Source: Pomacea canaliculata (taxonomy: Eukaryota; Mollusca; Gastropoda; Architaenioglossa; Ampullariidae). Taken from it: a DNA stretch of 64,000 nucleotides. How positions within the stretch are numbered: position 1 is the first letter of the stretch; each line of letters begins with the position of its first letter. Shown here piece after piece: positions 54,926 to 64,000 of the stretch. The stretch spans positions 28,015,927 to 28,079,926 of the forward strand of contig NC_037597.1 in NCBI RefSeq assembly GCF_003073045.1, in the 5' to 3' direction. The position numbers and the translations under genes were made by a program. Below the pieces are notes generated by a model, which was not told the DNA's origin, searched no databases, and worked only from the letters and a program-made list of their open reading frames with translations.

Positions 54926-55060
54926 AGATGTCACAGGGGAGGTGCGGGACACGGTGCACGTCTGCTCGATGGCGGACTGCCAACATCCTCAGGGGCACCT
55001 TCATGCCCAGCGATGTTTTCTCCTGTGGCCCCACTAAGGACAACGCAGTGTTTGCCGACT
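54926..55060 (+). pseudogene. decayed extra copy of exon 7 of the DxDD gene
   Basis: The DNA matches exon 7 at 51875-51997: gatgtcacaggggaggtg, gtctgctcgatggc, gccaacatcctcaggg and gttttctcctgtggc correspond block by block. A 2-base loss after gtgcac breaks the frame. No copies of the other exons are seen nearby, apart from matching intron sequence before it (cacacacac, then tcatagatgtcacag). It is a leftover of a tandem gene or exon duplication. Confidence 0.7.
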
Positions 55061-55917
55061 TCCCTCCTCCGTTCCTCCAGATAGGACAGAGAGTAGGCTG
55101 TCAGCCGTGTGAGAACTTGATTAGCATTTGATTTTAGATATAAAATCCTTCATTCTGACCGTTACAGGTGGACTGAGACAATAGGAAAGTGGCGTTAATG
55201 CCACGTGGCATGGCCACCCTAGGTAAGGCAGCCTCTGTGGCCGGTGTCTAATAAACAGTGTTTTCTGTTCCCACTCAAAAGCATCGTTAAATGCAGATAA
55301 AATGACAATCGTGATACAGAACATTGAATCGTCACTTCTCTTATTTCTCGCTATCGTACACTAGGGTAGAAGTGTGTTGCAGTACAACAAGGATGGTGTG
55401 TGAGGACATTATAATTGTCGCCCTGCCACCACCTGACTCTAGAGTGGGAAAGTTCACTAGCATCTTTAGCTAAACTCTAGTAACTGTAGTCCCGTTAGTT
55501 GAGGTCAAGTGAACACTTGTGTGGAAGCAAGTACATTTTTAAGGAAACGTTTATAAAATGAAGACAGTTTTGTTTGCACGGTTTTCGCTAAGAGGCCTGC
55601 CTCGTGTAAAAGTTGTGTGATGTGTGGTTGTGAGGCTGGCTGTGTGTTTTCACAACAAGCACGATTGCGTTGCCCGAGCAACACACACACATTAGATTGT
55701 TGTTGTACTTAGCTGACATCACTCGGATACCCAACTGTCCCTGTCACACCTGTTCGCCATTCCAGGTGTGTGTCTGTCAGGGGTGTGTGTGTGTGATGGC
55801 GCTGTTGTTGTGTCCATGGGCGTGGCGCGATGTAGGGCGAGGCGACGCAGGGCGCGGTGGGAATCACACGGTGTGAGAGGGGTGTCCCTACCTCAGTACC
55901 CTGGGTAAACAGGCTGC

Positions 55918-57026
55918 ATGCTGACGTGTTTCTCCGTCGACCCTAACCCTGCTTACCCTCTGCACGTGAAAACTAGAATCCCCGTGCCACGCTACTTCCC
56001 TGTCGACTCGCTGAGCCAGTCTGCGGCGGCGAGACAAAGAGACCAGGTATGAGTACATGACGTCAAGGCTATAAATATCTTCAGATTTTACCGACTCCAG
56101 GACATTAGTTTATCTGGGACCTTGCACACCTCATTGCGTTTGTACCTGCTGTGTACCTGTATTTTTCTTTTCCTCATTTGAAATATTAGATGGGGTACAG
56201 TGGTGGCATCTTTGTGCAGTATTCCTTTAAACATAAAATGACAGTCTGCTTGAGTAATGGAAGACTTCAGGGAGAACCGCACGTGCAACAAAGCAACGCA
56301 GTACACGTGCACTTGGGGTAGGGTGGCAGGGGGCACATGGAGGATACAGTCCCGCTATGGCAGGAGGACGGTGGCAGTGGCGTAGGAACCAGGGGGGCAG
56401 CGGGGGCAGCCCCCCAAAGGAAAATACAGGGGGGGCAGGAATATCCTTTTGCCCCCCCAATATTTGAGACGTAATTCCTCACAAAGAGCAAAGAACAGAA
56501 GAAAGGTAGGGAAACGTAGAGAGGAGACGGTCATCACCGTGCGAGTGCGAACGCCGTTCACTGTCAGCAGGGAGTTTGCCCCCCCCACCCCCAACGCCGA
56601 ACATCTTCCTACGCCACTGCATTACTGATCATTACCCATAATTTGTCACCAAGAGGCTAGCAGGGTGGGAGTACGGAAAAGAAGGTAATAAAAAAAAAAA
56701 AAAAAAAAAAAAAGGTGTGTTGGGGACGGGATCTGATCTCACGGCTACCGACAACTTATAACTTCAAAGAAAGTCCTTTCCTTGTTGTCCTAACGATGGC
56801 GCCGTCAAATATACTCGGTTTAGAAAAAATCCCGAGACTAAGCTAAACATTTGTGTTTGTCTCACCTACTGGTTGCTAAAGAAAGGAAAGGGTGCTGTAC
56901 TTTGAAACATTGTCTGACGGGAAAACAGTTCCAGTCTTGACCCTGGCAGTTCCCCTTCTTCTCAGATTTTATCTCATCGAATGTCTCGCTTCAACAAAGG
57001 CTTCATGACCAGCCGGCCAATTTCCG
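55918..57026 (+). CDS. possible two-exon 5' end of an unknown gene
   Basis: Exon A (55918-56046) reads MLTCFSVDPNPAYPLHV, then RIPVPRYFPVDSLSQS, and ends cag|gtatgag. Exon B (56950-57026) follows ctggcag and reads FPFFSDFISSNVSLQQRL and ends ccg|gtaagt. Both junctions are good and the phases agree (0 into 0). No later exon joins convincingly, no family is recognised, and the stretch is short. It may be an N-terminal piece of a gene that continues beyond the window, or chance. Confidence 0.3.
56043..56374 (+). repeat. direct duplication, copy 1
   Basis: About 330 bp, starting ccaggtatgagtacatgacg. It is nearly identical to 60145-60480 and in the same orientation. Its right end coincides with the start of a MITE. 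Confidence 0.9.
56375..56619. mobile_element. MITE with cagtggcgtagg ends
   Basis: The left end cagtggcgtaggaac and right end cttcctacgccactg are inverted repeats. The inside is G/C-run-rich (ggggggcag, gcccccccaa). No target duplication is evident. A 3' half of a related copy is at 59411-59495. Confidence 0.65.
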
Positions 57027-57039
57027 GTAAGTGGATTAT

Positions 57040-58930
57040 GAAACTGCTATCTTAGGAAATAACGATGATGATGCATTGAGTGGGCTAACTGTGAGTGGTT
57101 TACTGGCTCTAGGCTCCTAGAAGAGCTTTTTTATTGTCACTGGGCCAAGCGAACGTGGAACTGAGAGCTGCTATGAAGTAGTAACCACAAGGCTTTATAT
57201 CAGTTTCATAAGGCTTGATGTAATTTATATCAGCTGCAGGTAATTCTTTTCCGAACTGAAAAGGACAAAATGAATGTCTCTGCCCTGTGACTTATATGTC
57301 CTGCATGTCTCCTTTACAAACATTTCGGAACATCTGACTGCAAATGTTCGACAGCCACAAAGAAATCGCAAACGTCTCACTTTCGAAGAGGCGAACCATC
57401 TGTGATATCATTTGTTTTAAATCGGAGAGGGAATCAACACCACGATGCCCAAACAATAAGGAAAGTGGAGAAGAGAAGACAGAAGAAGAGGAAAGATACA
57501 GGGAGGAGGATACATGGAAAGTGTGGACAGCGCTGGTGTGATTAACTCCCCATGGGGCTTTGAGGAACCGTGAAAAATGGACAGAACTGGTGGCGAGGTC
57601 ACCGTTGGTCAACGAGCATGAAAGCTGGGGTCACATGACAGTGATTTGTCACTGGCCACCTTACAAACTCAGCTTCATCTCCATGTTCCGGTGAGATGGT
57701 CGAGGAACTCGGGAAAATGTGCTTCTGGGGAAGAGATGGAGATGAGAAATGATGTTACAAAACCAGATGCGTAGGTAGAAATAGTAGGTTGCCATGAGAA
57801 CGCTGCGGTAGGTAGAAGTGGTATTGGAATATTAACGTCTCTGTGGTAGGCCTGTAAGTCCAGATGTAACTGTGCTTTCAACATGATCATAGACTTACAA
57901 AATGGTGGAAGCAGCACACACACACATACAAACCCACTTATCTTTTTAGTCTTCTTTGTCCTCCTAGTGCCGCAACCATACCACCCCAGCGGATCCGGTT
58001 CTGGGCCGAGGATCGATCTCCTCCTGGTCTGTCTCCGAACCCTGCGTTTCATCTGTGGGTTTAAGTCCAGAACTTGTCTCGTTAAACTCGGTGTCAAATT
58101 GCAATAAAATCAAATTGTCAACCGTACACTGCAGTCTATGCAAAAACTTATTAAATACATTTTTTACTAAAACAAGGATATCGGCCGGCAGCTCTTCCTT
58201 GCGATGTAAGTGTAGAAGCAGGACTGAAGTATCGTTGGAAGTCAGAGAAACATTGCAGTGTACTGCTGACGTCAAGCAATGTCTGTAAGACACAATAACA
58301 AACACGTTAATGCTTTGTACAAAGCCAGGATCGTGTTTTCACGAGCAAACCGTCGATGTCGCACTTGAAGATGTGAAATATTTTCACGGGTGAGTCCCGT
58401 GCTGTGTCCTGGTGACCGTTAGCACGGACACCTCGTGTCGCGTAGTCACTGGGTCAGTGGAACTTATTCTCTCCCTTGTCTTGCTTGTGTCTTGCCGTCC
58501 ACACAAAGTCCTCGACATTATGGGATAGCAATTGTCATGAACTGTGGAGGACCGGCCATCTTGTCACTTATTTCTTGTTGGTGTTCTTTGTAGGGTACTG
58601 TTGTCCGTTTTCGATGTCCTCCATTGACTGGGCAGGTAACTCTGACCACGCGTACAATGATGTCTGGAGAGGAGAGGATCGGGTAGGTTGTTGCCGTCTG
58701 TCACTCCGATCTTGTTCACTCCATTGAGTATGACGTGTGTGTTCCTGGCAGTTGGAGGTTCCTAGGGGGACAGTAGCAGGGTGTTTGTGGTCCGTCGTGC
58801 ACTAGTCATCTTCGTTAACAGCAACCTCGTTGTCGATGACGTCACCGGTTCTGGGGCGTGTGCGTCTCGGTTCAGCGGATTTGTTCATTGTTGTAAACGG
58901 CGAACTTGACTTTTTCACGAAGTTTAGACA
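57040..58930. other. stretch without a supported feature
   Basis: Open frames here overlap on both strands and lack motifs or splice logic. No RNA gene was seen. Confidence 0.45.
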
Positions 58931-58937
58931 CGTTAGT

Positions 58938-59012
58938 TGGTAACGGCTGAATAGCCTGGTGGTTAGAGACGAGGTCTGAAGACTGAAAGGTGGTGTGTTC
59001 AAATCTGACAGT
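58938..59012 (+). repeat. tRNA-like SINE head
   Basis: tagcctggtggttagaga resembles a Pol III A box region, and gtgttcaaatctg, about 35 bp on, resembles a B box. An A-rich stretch follows and runs into the octamer minisatellite. Confidence 0.5.
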
Positions 59013-59027
59013 GACAAATAAAAAAAA

Positions 59028-59212
59028 ATGAGTGAGTGAATGAATGAGTGAATGAGTGAATGAATGAGTGAATGAGTGAATGAATGAGTGAATGAGTGAG
59101 TGAATGAGTGAATGAATGAGTGAATGAATGAGTGAATGAGTGAATGAGTGAGTGAATGAATGAGTGAGTGAGTGAATGAGTGAATGAGTGAATGAGTGAA
59201 TGAATGAGTGAT
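59028..59212. repeat. octamer minisatellite (gaatgagt)n with gaat variants
   Basis: About 185 bp of gaatgagt/gagtgaat units. Its minus-strand open frame (His-Ser-Phe-Thr repeats) is a by-product of the repeat. Confidence 0.95.
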
Positions 59213-59221
59213 GAACTCAGG

Positions 59222-59286
59222 GCAGCCTACCGTCACTGTATTGGTGACAGGCGCTAACAGCGCTAACCGTTGCGCCACCGGACCGC
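59222..59286 (-). repeat. second tRNA-like SINE head, opposite strand
   Basis: On the minus strand gtggcgcaacggttagcgc is an A-box-like start and gccctgagttcat a B-box-like element. It is a different family from the one at 58938, and the two face each other across the minisatellite. Confidence 0.45.
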
Positions 59287-59410
59287 TCGAGTGAGTGAGT
59301 GAGTGCAAATAAGGTGCAAAGCTTGCACAAAAGAAGTCCAGTTCTTCATCATTTTCAGGAAAGTCGTGGACCCTTAGTGGGGAAGTGAGTGAGTGTTTTT
59401 TTTTATGTAA

Positions 59411-59495
59411 TGTGCGAGTGCGAACGCCGTTCACTGTCAGCGGGGAGTTTGCCCCTCCCCCCCCCCCCTACGCCGAACATCTTCCTACGCCACTG
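59411..59495. mobile_element. 3' end of a MITE related to 56375-56619
   Basis: Shares gtgcgagtgcgaacgccgtt, cactgtcagc and the terminal cttcctacgccactg with the 56.4-kb element. The other end is missing. Confidence 0.7.
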
Positions 59496-60144
59496 TTGGA
59501 GTCTGAAATCAAGTTGCTGTCGATAAATCCAACTACTTTTGAAAATTGACAGGCCCGATGTGTCTGCATGTCTGTCTTTTCAGCACAACCTTGATAAGGC
59601 AATGAAATTTTGTTAGGTGCTCGCTGATGCGAACCATCGGTGACTCTCGTCACAGGGACTCACAGCACTAATAACAGTCGATTTGTCTACATCAGTGAAT
59701 TCTCCACACACTTCTTGATAGTTTAATATGGCAAAATATCGTCAGTCATGAGCACTTGTAGTGACGATGTTAGTGTGCCTTGCCGACTGGTGACAGCGAT
59801 CTCGCATGCCATACAGCGGTCAGCGCTAGAATGTTCTCTTGTCTAAAATGAAGTTTGCAATACAGTTTTTAATTCATTCAACACTTCAAACGGGTGCGAT
59901 CTGTCACCAAACATCCGATTTTGTCTCGACAATCGACGTTGTTGCCAGTAAACACAGTGACGGCCGCCATTTTTCCTCCCGGATAGCGAGTTACACAGCC
60001 CCGGGGCCGCCGATAACTTTATACGCGAGAAGCCAGACCGGACAGCTTCTCCGGGCTCTCGTGCATACGAATTTTTCGCTCCTATTCACCCGGATGAGCG
60101 CTATTACCGATTAGACCCCTTCTCCGGTCTACATGCATACGGGG

Positions 60145-60480
60145 CCAGGTATGAGTACATGACGTCAAGGCTATAAATATCTTCAGACTTTACCAACTCC
60201 AGGACATTAGTTTATCTGGGACCTTGCACACCTCATTGCGTGCGTACCTGCTGTGTACCTGTATTTTTCTTTTCCTCATTTGAAATATTAGATGGGGTAC
60301 AGTGGTGGCATCTTTGTGCAGTATTCCTTTAAACATAAAATGGAAGTTAGTCTGCTTGAGTAATGGAAGACTTCAGGGAGAACCGCACGTGCAACAAAGC
60401 AACGCAGTACACGTGCACTTGGGGTAGGGTGGCAGGGGGCACATGGAGGATACAGTCCCGCTATGGCAGGAGGACGGTGG
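60145..60480 (+). repeat. direct duplication, copy 2
   Basis: Partner of 56043-56374, differing by a few substitutions and short indels. It lacks the MITE at its right end and continues with unrelated sequence. Confidence 0.9.
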
Positions 60481-63236
60481 GTGGAAGCAGGTCCCCCTCG
60501 TGTCCTGTCATCTAAACAACTGTTCACCTTCACCACGACCCTTGTTGTTCGCTGTCTGGCTCTTGTTTCATGAGCGCCGTCGCGCCGTGCAGGTGTGCAC
60601 GCAGGTGTGTGCTGCGTCAGTCGCAGTTCCCGGCACACACGGCAAATAGCTTCAGCCAGACTCCTTCTTGGATCCGGATGTGCACGTGCGAGTGTGGAAA
60701 CACCAGAAAGCACACACACACATTGCGCGAACACACACACACTCACAGAGCCCTTACTAGTGCATGCGAGGTAATCACGGTCTGCACCCGAGTCGACGAA
60801 AACCTGTTTACGTCCCCTTGGCGACGCGCGGGTCGGGTAGATGAGGTCAGAAGTATTTTGATCTTCAGCCCGATGCCGGGGACTGGGGGGCGAACACTGG
60901 CGTGGTGCAGTTCGCAGATTTATACTGCTACTAGCACACCACCACCACCACCACCACCACCAAATGTCAGCCTGCAAAGTGTCACCGTAGACGCGGCAAT
61001 GAAAGCATCAGAGATGTAGTTTCTAAGGCAAGACCAGGTGTTACAGGTAGATTTCCACTGCATGCAGACGTGATTGACAGTAATCGTTGTGCACATTGTT
61101 GTTGCTGGCTGTTGAAAATCTCACTTGCTAATTAACTGTGAGTGTCTTGTGAAGTAGCGTTCCTCAAATTACAAGTTGCCGTACAGTACTCATCTCTCGC
61201 ACAGTTCAAACATCAGAAGGCAGACTAGAAATTTATTATTTATTTAAAAAGGCACAGTCAGTGCTTGTGACATCTAGCGCAGCCAGGGGCAGTTTCTTGG
61301 AGAAATAAATAAATGTTGCCGTGTTGTTGGCCCCCTAACCGACGTCTGTAGGTTTTATGTCTCGCAAGCAAAGGGAATGCCCCCAGTCTCCCCGTCGGTG
61401 GGTGCGTGCACCCGGTGTGCAGTCGCAACTACAAGTCTATAAAACACAGACACACGCTGGCTTCAGAGGCTATAGTTTTCATCATCATCATCATCATCAT
61501 CGTCATCGTCATCGTCATCGTAGTCGTCTTCTTCTTCCTTGGCGATACATCTGTAATGTCCTAAATGATCGAGTGACCCCGTGTCAGCGAGTGCGATGTG
61601 ATGTCAGACTGTACACTGTACACTGTACAGTACACCTCCTCCTGCACTCCATCATTGATATGTAAGTAAAGTCAAGCTGTCTGAAGGCAGGAAGTTACAC
61701 AGGAGGCAAAATACAGGATTTTCCAGAGACCTGAGAGAGGGTCTAACCAATCAGCACGAAGTCTTAAGAAGGAACCCCTAATGAAGTGGGTGCGAGACGG
61801 AGCAGTCACACTTCAATGTCGTCGTAGTCGTAGTGCGACACCGCGCAGGACGTTAATGACCTGTGCAACGCGAGTTCACGTGGAATTAACAGAACTGAAA
61901 GAGGAAGAGCAAGCAAGCAGGAAAGAAAAAGAGAGAAGCTCGCTGCGTGGCTAGTAGAAAACACACTGTGCAACATTGCCATTTGCCTTTTCTGTTCTGT
62001 CTGCACCTCCTCCGGTACAAGTGCAGATCGTCAGGGGCACAGAAATGAGAGGGTGTGAAAAGGGTAGGTGGGGGGGGGGTGACATAAGTAGAGGCATCCC
62101 CCTTCTAAGTGACCTGTGGCACCTTATGCTCTTGCAATGATCGACTGAAGGCAAAGGTCGTTCCCTAACCTTTGTGGTTGTTGGTGGGGAAGGTGTTGGA
62201 CACCCCGCTGTTCTCGGGTCAACCATTGTGTGAGGCCGGCGTCTTGGTCTTCTTCCTGCCTTGCCTTTATAACCTCTATGGGGTTACTTAGTAATCCCTT
62301 AATGTCAGTTTTTCTCATTTACTAACCACTCACGTGTCAGCAACTCTGCGTTCAAGTGATGACCTATGACCCTAACCCTAGTGACCTCACCCTAGAGCAC
62401 TTGTCCTGATGTTTGCAGTCTGTAATATGTTACTGAATGAGGTGTAGATACTAGATATCAAAGTGTAAGCATATTTTTATGTATTAGGGAAATAATTTAC
62501 GATTACAATTACAAGCGGTCCAGAGAAGTCGTCTGTCGCGGTGCCCGAGCTGACTCTCGGTGGCCCTGCTTCAGACCCTGAGCTCTAGCCCCTCGACTAT
62601 CCGCCTCCACGGCTGACTGAAAATAGAAGTAGAAGCTGTCCAGGCTACCTCCAGCAACCATGAAGTCAAGAGATGGCGGGAATTTAATCTTTAATTAAGG
62701 AAAGTTCTCCGATTCTCTTCCTTGGTGTGTGGGTGTGTGGGTGTGTGTGTGGATGTGTGTGTGTGTGTGGGTGTGTGGGTGGGTTGAGGATGTGGTAGTC
62801 CGTCGCGTCAGATGAACTCATCAATGATGTAGCCAACTTGATGTACACCAGGTGGCTCCCGCATTAACTAGAATTGTAGAGTTTTCCAGGGATTGATGAA
62901 GAGTGGGAAAATCCTCTGCTCACCATATTATCTAGCTTCCTGTAATGTGCTTGGGGAATACCCACAAGTAAAAAAAGGTGGGTGGGTTGATTTTGGAGGG
63001 GAGGAGGTTGCGGGAGAGCGGTATCGGACAATCCATGTACTTTTCTTGGATTTCGGTCAACGCCTGCTAATCTTCGAGTTGTTTTTTTATACTTCCAGAA
63101 AAATGATTTTTGGCACGAAAGCTGAATTTTTAAAAATTTGAGTACAGCTTGAGTACTGCCTGCTCGAGCTTGAAGACAGTTCTTACTGGTGTATAGGCGG
63201 TACTGTCCATGTTTACATGTTGTAAACTTGCTGCAG
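60481..63236. other. repeat-spotted stretch without a supported gene
   Basis: Microsatellites: (cca)n at about 60937-60962, (cat)n then (cgt)n at about 61477-61525 and (gt)n at about 62724-62790. A short tgtacactgtacactgtaca palindrome lies near 61610. The long open frames here are GC-biased shadows with no motif. Confidence 0.5.
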
Positions 63237-63307
63237 GCCACGTGGCTCCTGTACCACTCCCCTGATGACATCGTGCTGCTGCTGGTGCCGGACACCTGGC
63301 GGCACAG
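63237..63307 (+). CDS. possible isolated exon
   Basis: Between ttgctgcag and cacag|gtgg the frame reads ATWLLYHSPDDIVLLLVPD, then TWRH, a protein-like stretch with strong codon bias for G/C ends. The phase does not join exon B at 57026, and no family is recognised. Confidence 0.22.
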
Positions 63308-64000
63308 GTGGACCTTCATCACAGAGAGTGCGGTACCTGCCGCTGGAGGCCATGGACTGGGTCTTGTCCGGGTCTGGTCGTGGGCACTCATACTGTCACC
63401 CCATCACGGGCAGGGTGGGGCAGGAAGCAGTAAATTAAGATACTTGTCTGTACTTTGCTGACCTTATTGACTAAGCATCCTTCGTTGATTTGAGGAAGAA
63501 TTTCGGTGGAAGCTGTGTGTTGCCTGTCTCGCACCTGCAGTGTTGTGCACACATGTCACATGGGAATGTCCCCCTCCCCAGCACACTTCCCCTGATTCGT
63601 ACATCACATACTCTACTTATCGGTTTAATTAAACCATAACTTGTTTTTATTATTATCTGTGGTACCCGATGGTTATCAATATTTTTTCTCTGGCTGACTG
63701 TCTTTATCTCGCTGATTATCTTCGTGTGCCTGACTGAATACATAACCTGACGATATAACGTTTGATGCTGCTCTGCACAGTGTTTATCTAATCAAATTTA
63801 GAAAATAATTTTAATTGTAAATGTTTCATTACTGAGTGTTATTGCGGCTTTTAATTTCAACTTATTTTTTATATATTTTCTCGTTCACCAATCTTAAGGG
63901 CTGTTCGGAAGAAGTTTGCTTATTGAGTATTTTTATATTGCTTTTTTGCCGTTTATCTTCGTCTTGCAGCTCCTGATCTTGTTCTTAATTGTATTTCTGT

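Noticed and set aside
58802-59434. Long minus-strand open frame (210 codons) with His-Ser-Phe-Thr repeats
   Set aside because: It is the translation of the (gaatgagt)n minisatellite and its SINE flanks, not a gene.
60288-60977. 229-codon minus-strand open frame
   Set aside because: It starts in a (cca)n microsatellite and ends in the duplicated 330-bp unit. Composition-driven, with no domain.

Overview
This is a gene-bearing window from an animal nuclear genome. Every gene is broken into short exons with GT-AG introns, the intergenic DNA is AT-rich, and interspersed repeats are dense. The conserved genes ERO1, NDUFAF7, B9D2 and RBM34 are clearly metazoan. The mix of repeats (RTE-like and L2/CR1-like LINEs, a short LTR element, hAT-like MITEs) and the two unfamiliar secreted-protein genes fit a mollusc or another lophotrochozoan best. 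That placement is an inference and no single feature proves it. Gene models were built by reading splice sites and checking that exon phases agree. No transcript evidence was available.

Left part (1-36 kb): ERO1 (minus strand, 3' part outside the window) and NDUFAF7 (plus strand, ten exons, complete) are head to head across about 330 bp that probably serve as a shared promoter. NDUFAF7 intron 5 is about 10.6 kb long. It is filled by an old L2/CR1-like LINE that was later split by a full-length RTE-like LINE, by a short LTR element with almost identical LTRs, and by a small tailed fragment. B9D2 (minus, three exons, complete) lies tail to tail with NDUFAF7. A cluster of hAT-like ends follows, then RBM34 (minus, at least eleven exons).

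Middle part (36-54 kb): two genes for secreted proteins, each with a TATA box. One (minus, 37.7-40.5 kb) has a signal peptide and a region resembling VWD plus C8. The other (plus, 48.1-53.3 kb) encodes a 646-residue secreted, mostly helical protein of a family I cannot name. It carries a DxDD motif and helix repeats that recall the alpha/alpha-toroid fold of class II terpene cyclases, and it is the most interesting object in the window. About 1.6 kb downstream lies a decayed extra copy of one of its exons.

Right part (54-64 kb): mostly repeats, namely MITEs, a 330-bp direct duplication, tRNA-like SINE heads, an octamer minisatellite and microsatellites. There are only weak signs of coding exons at 55.9-57.0 kb and 63.2 kb.
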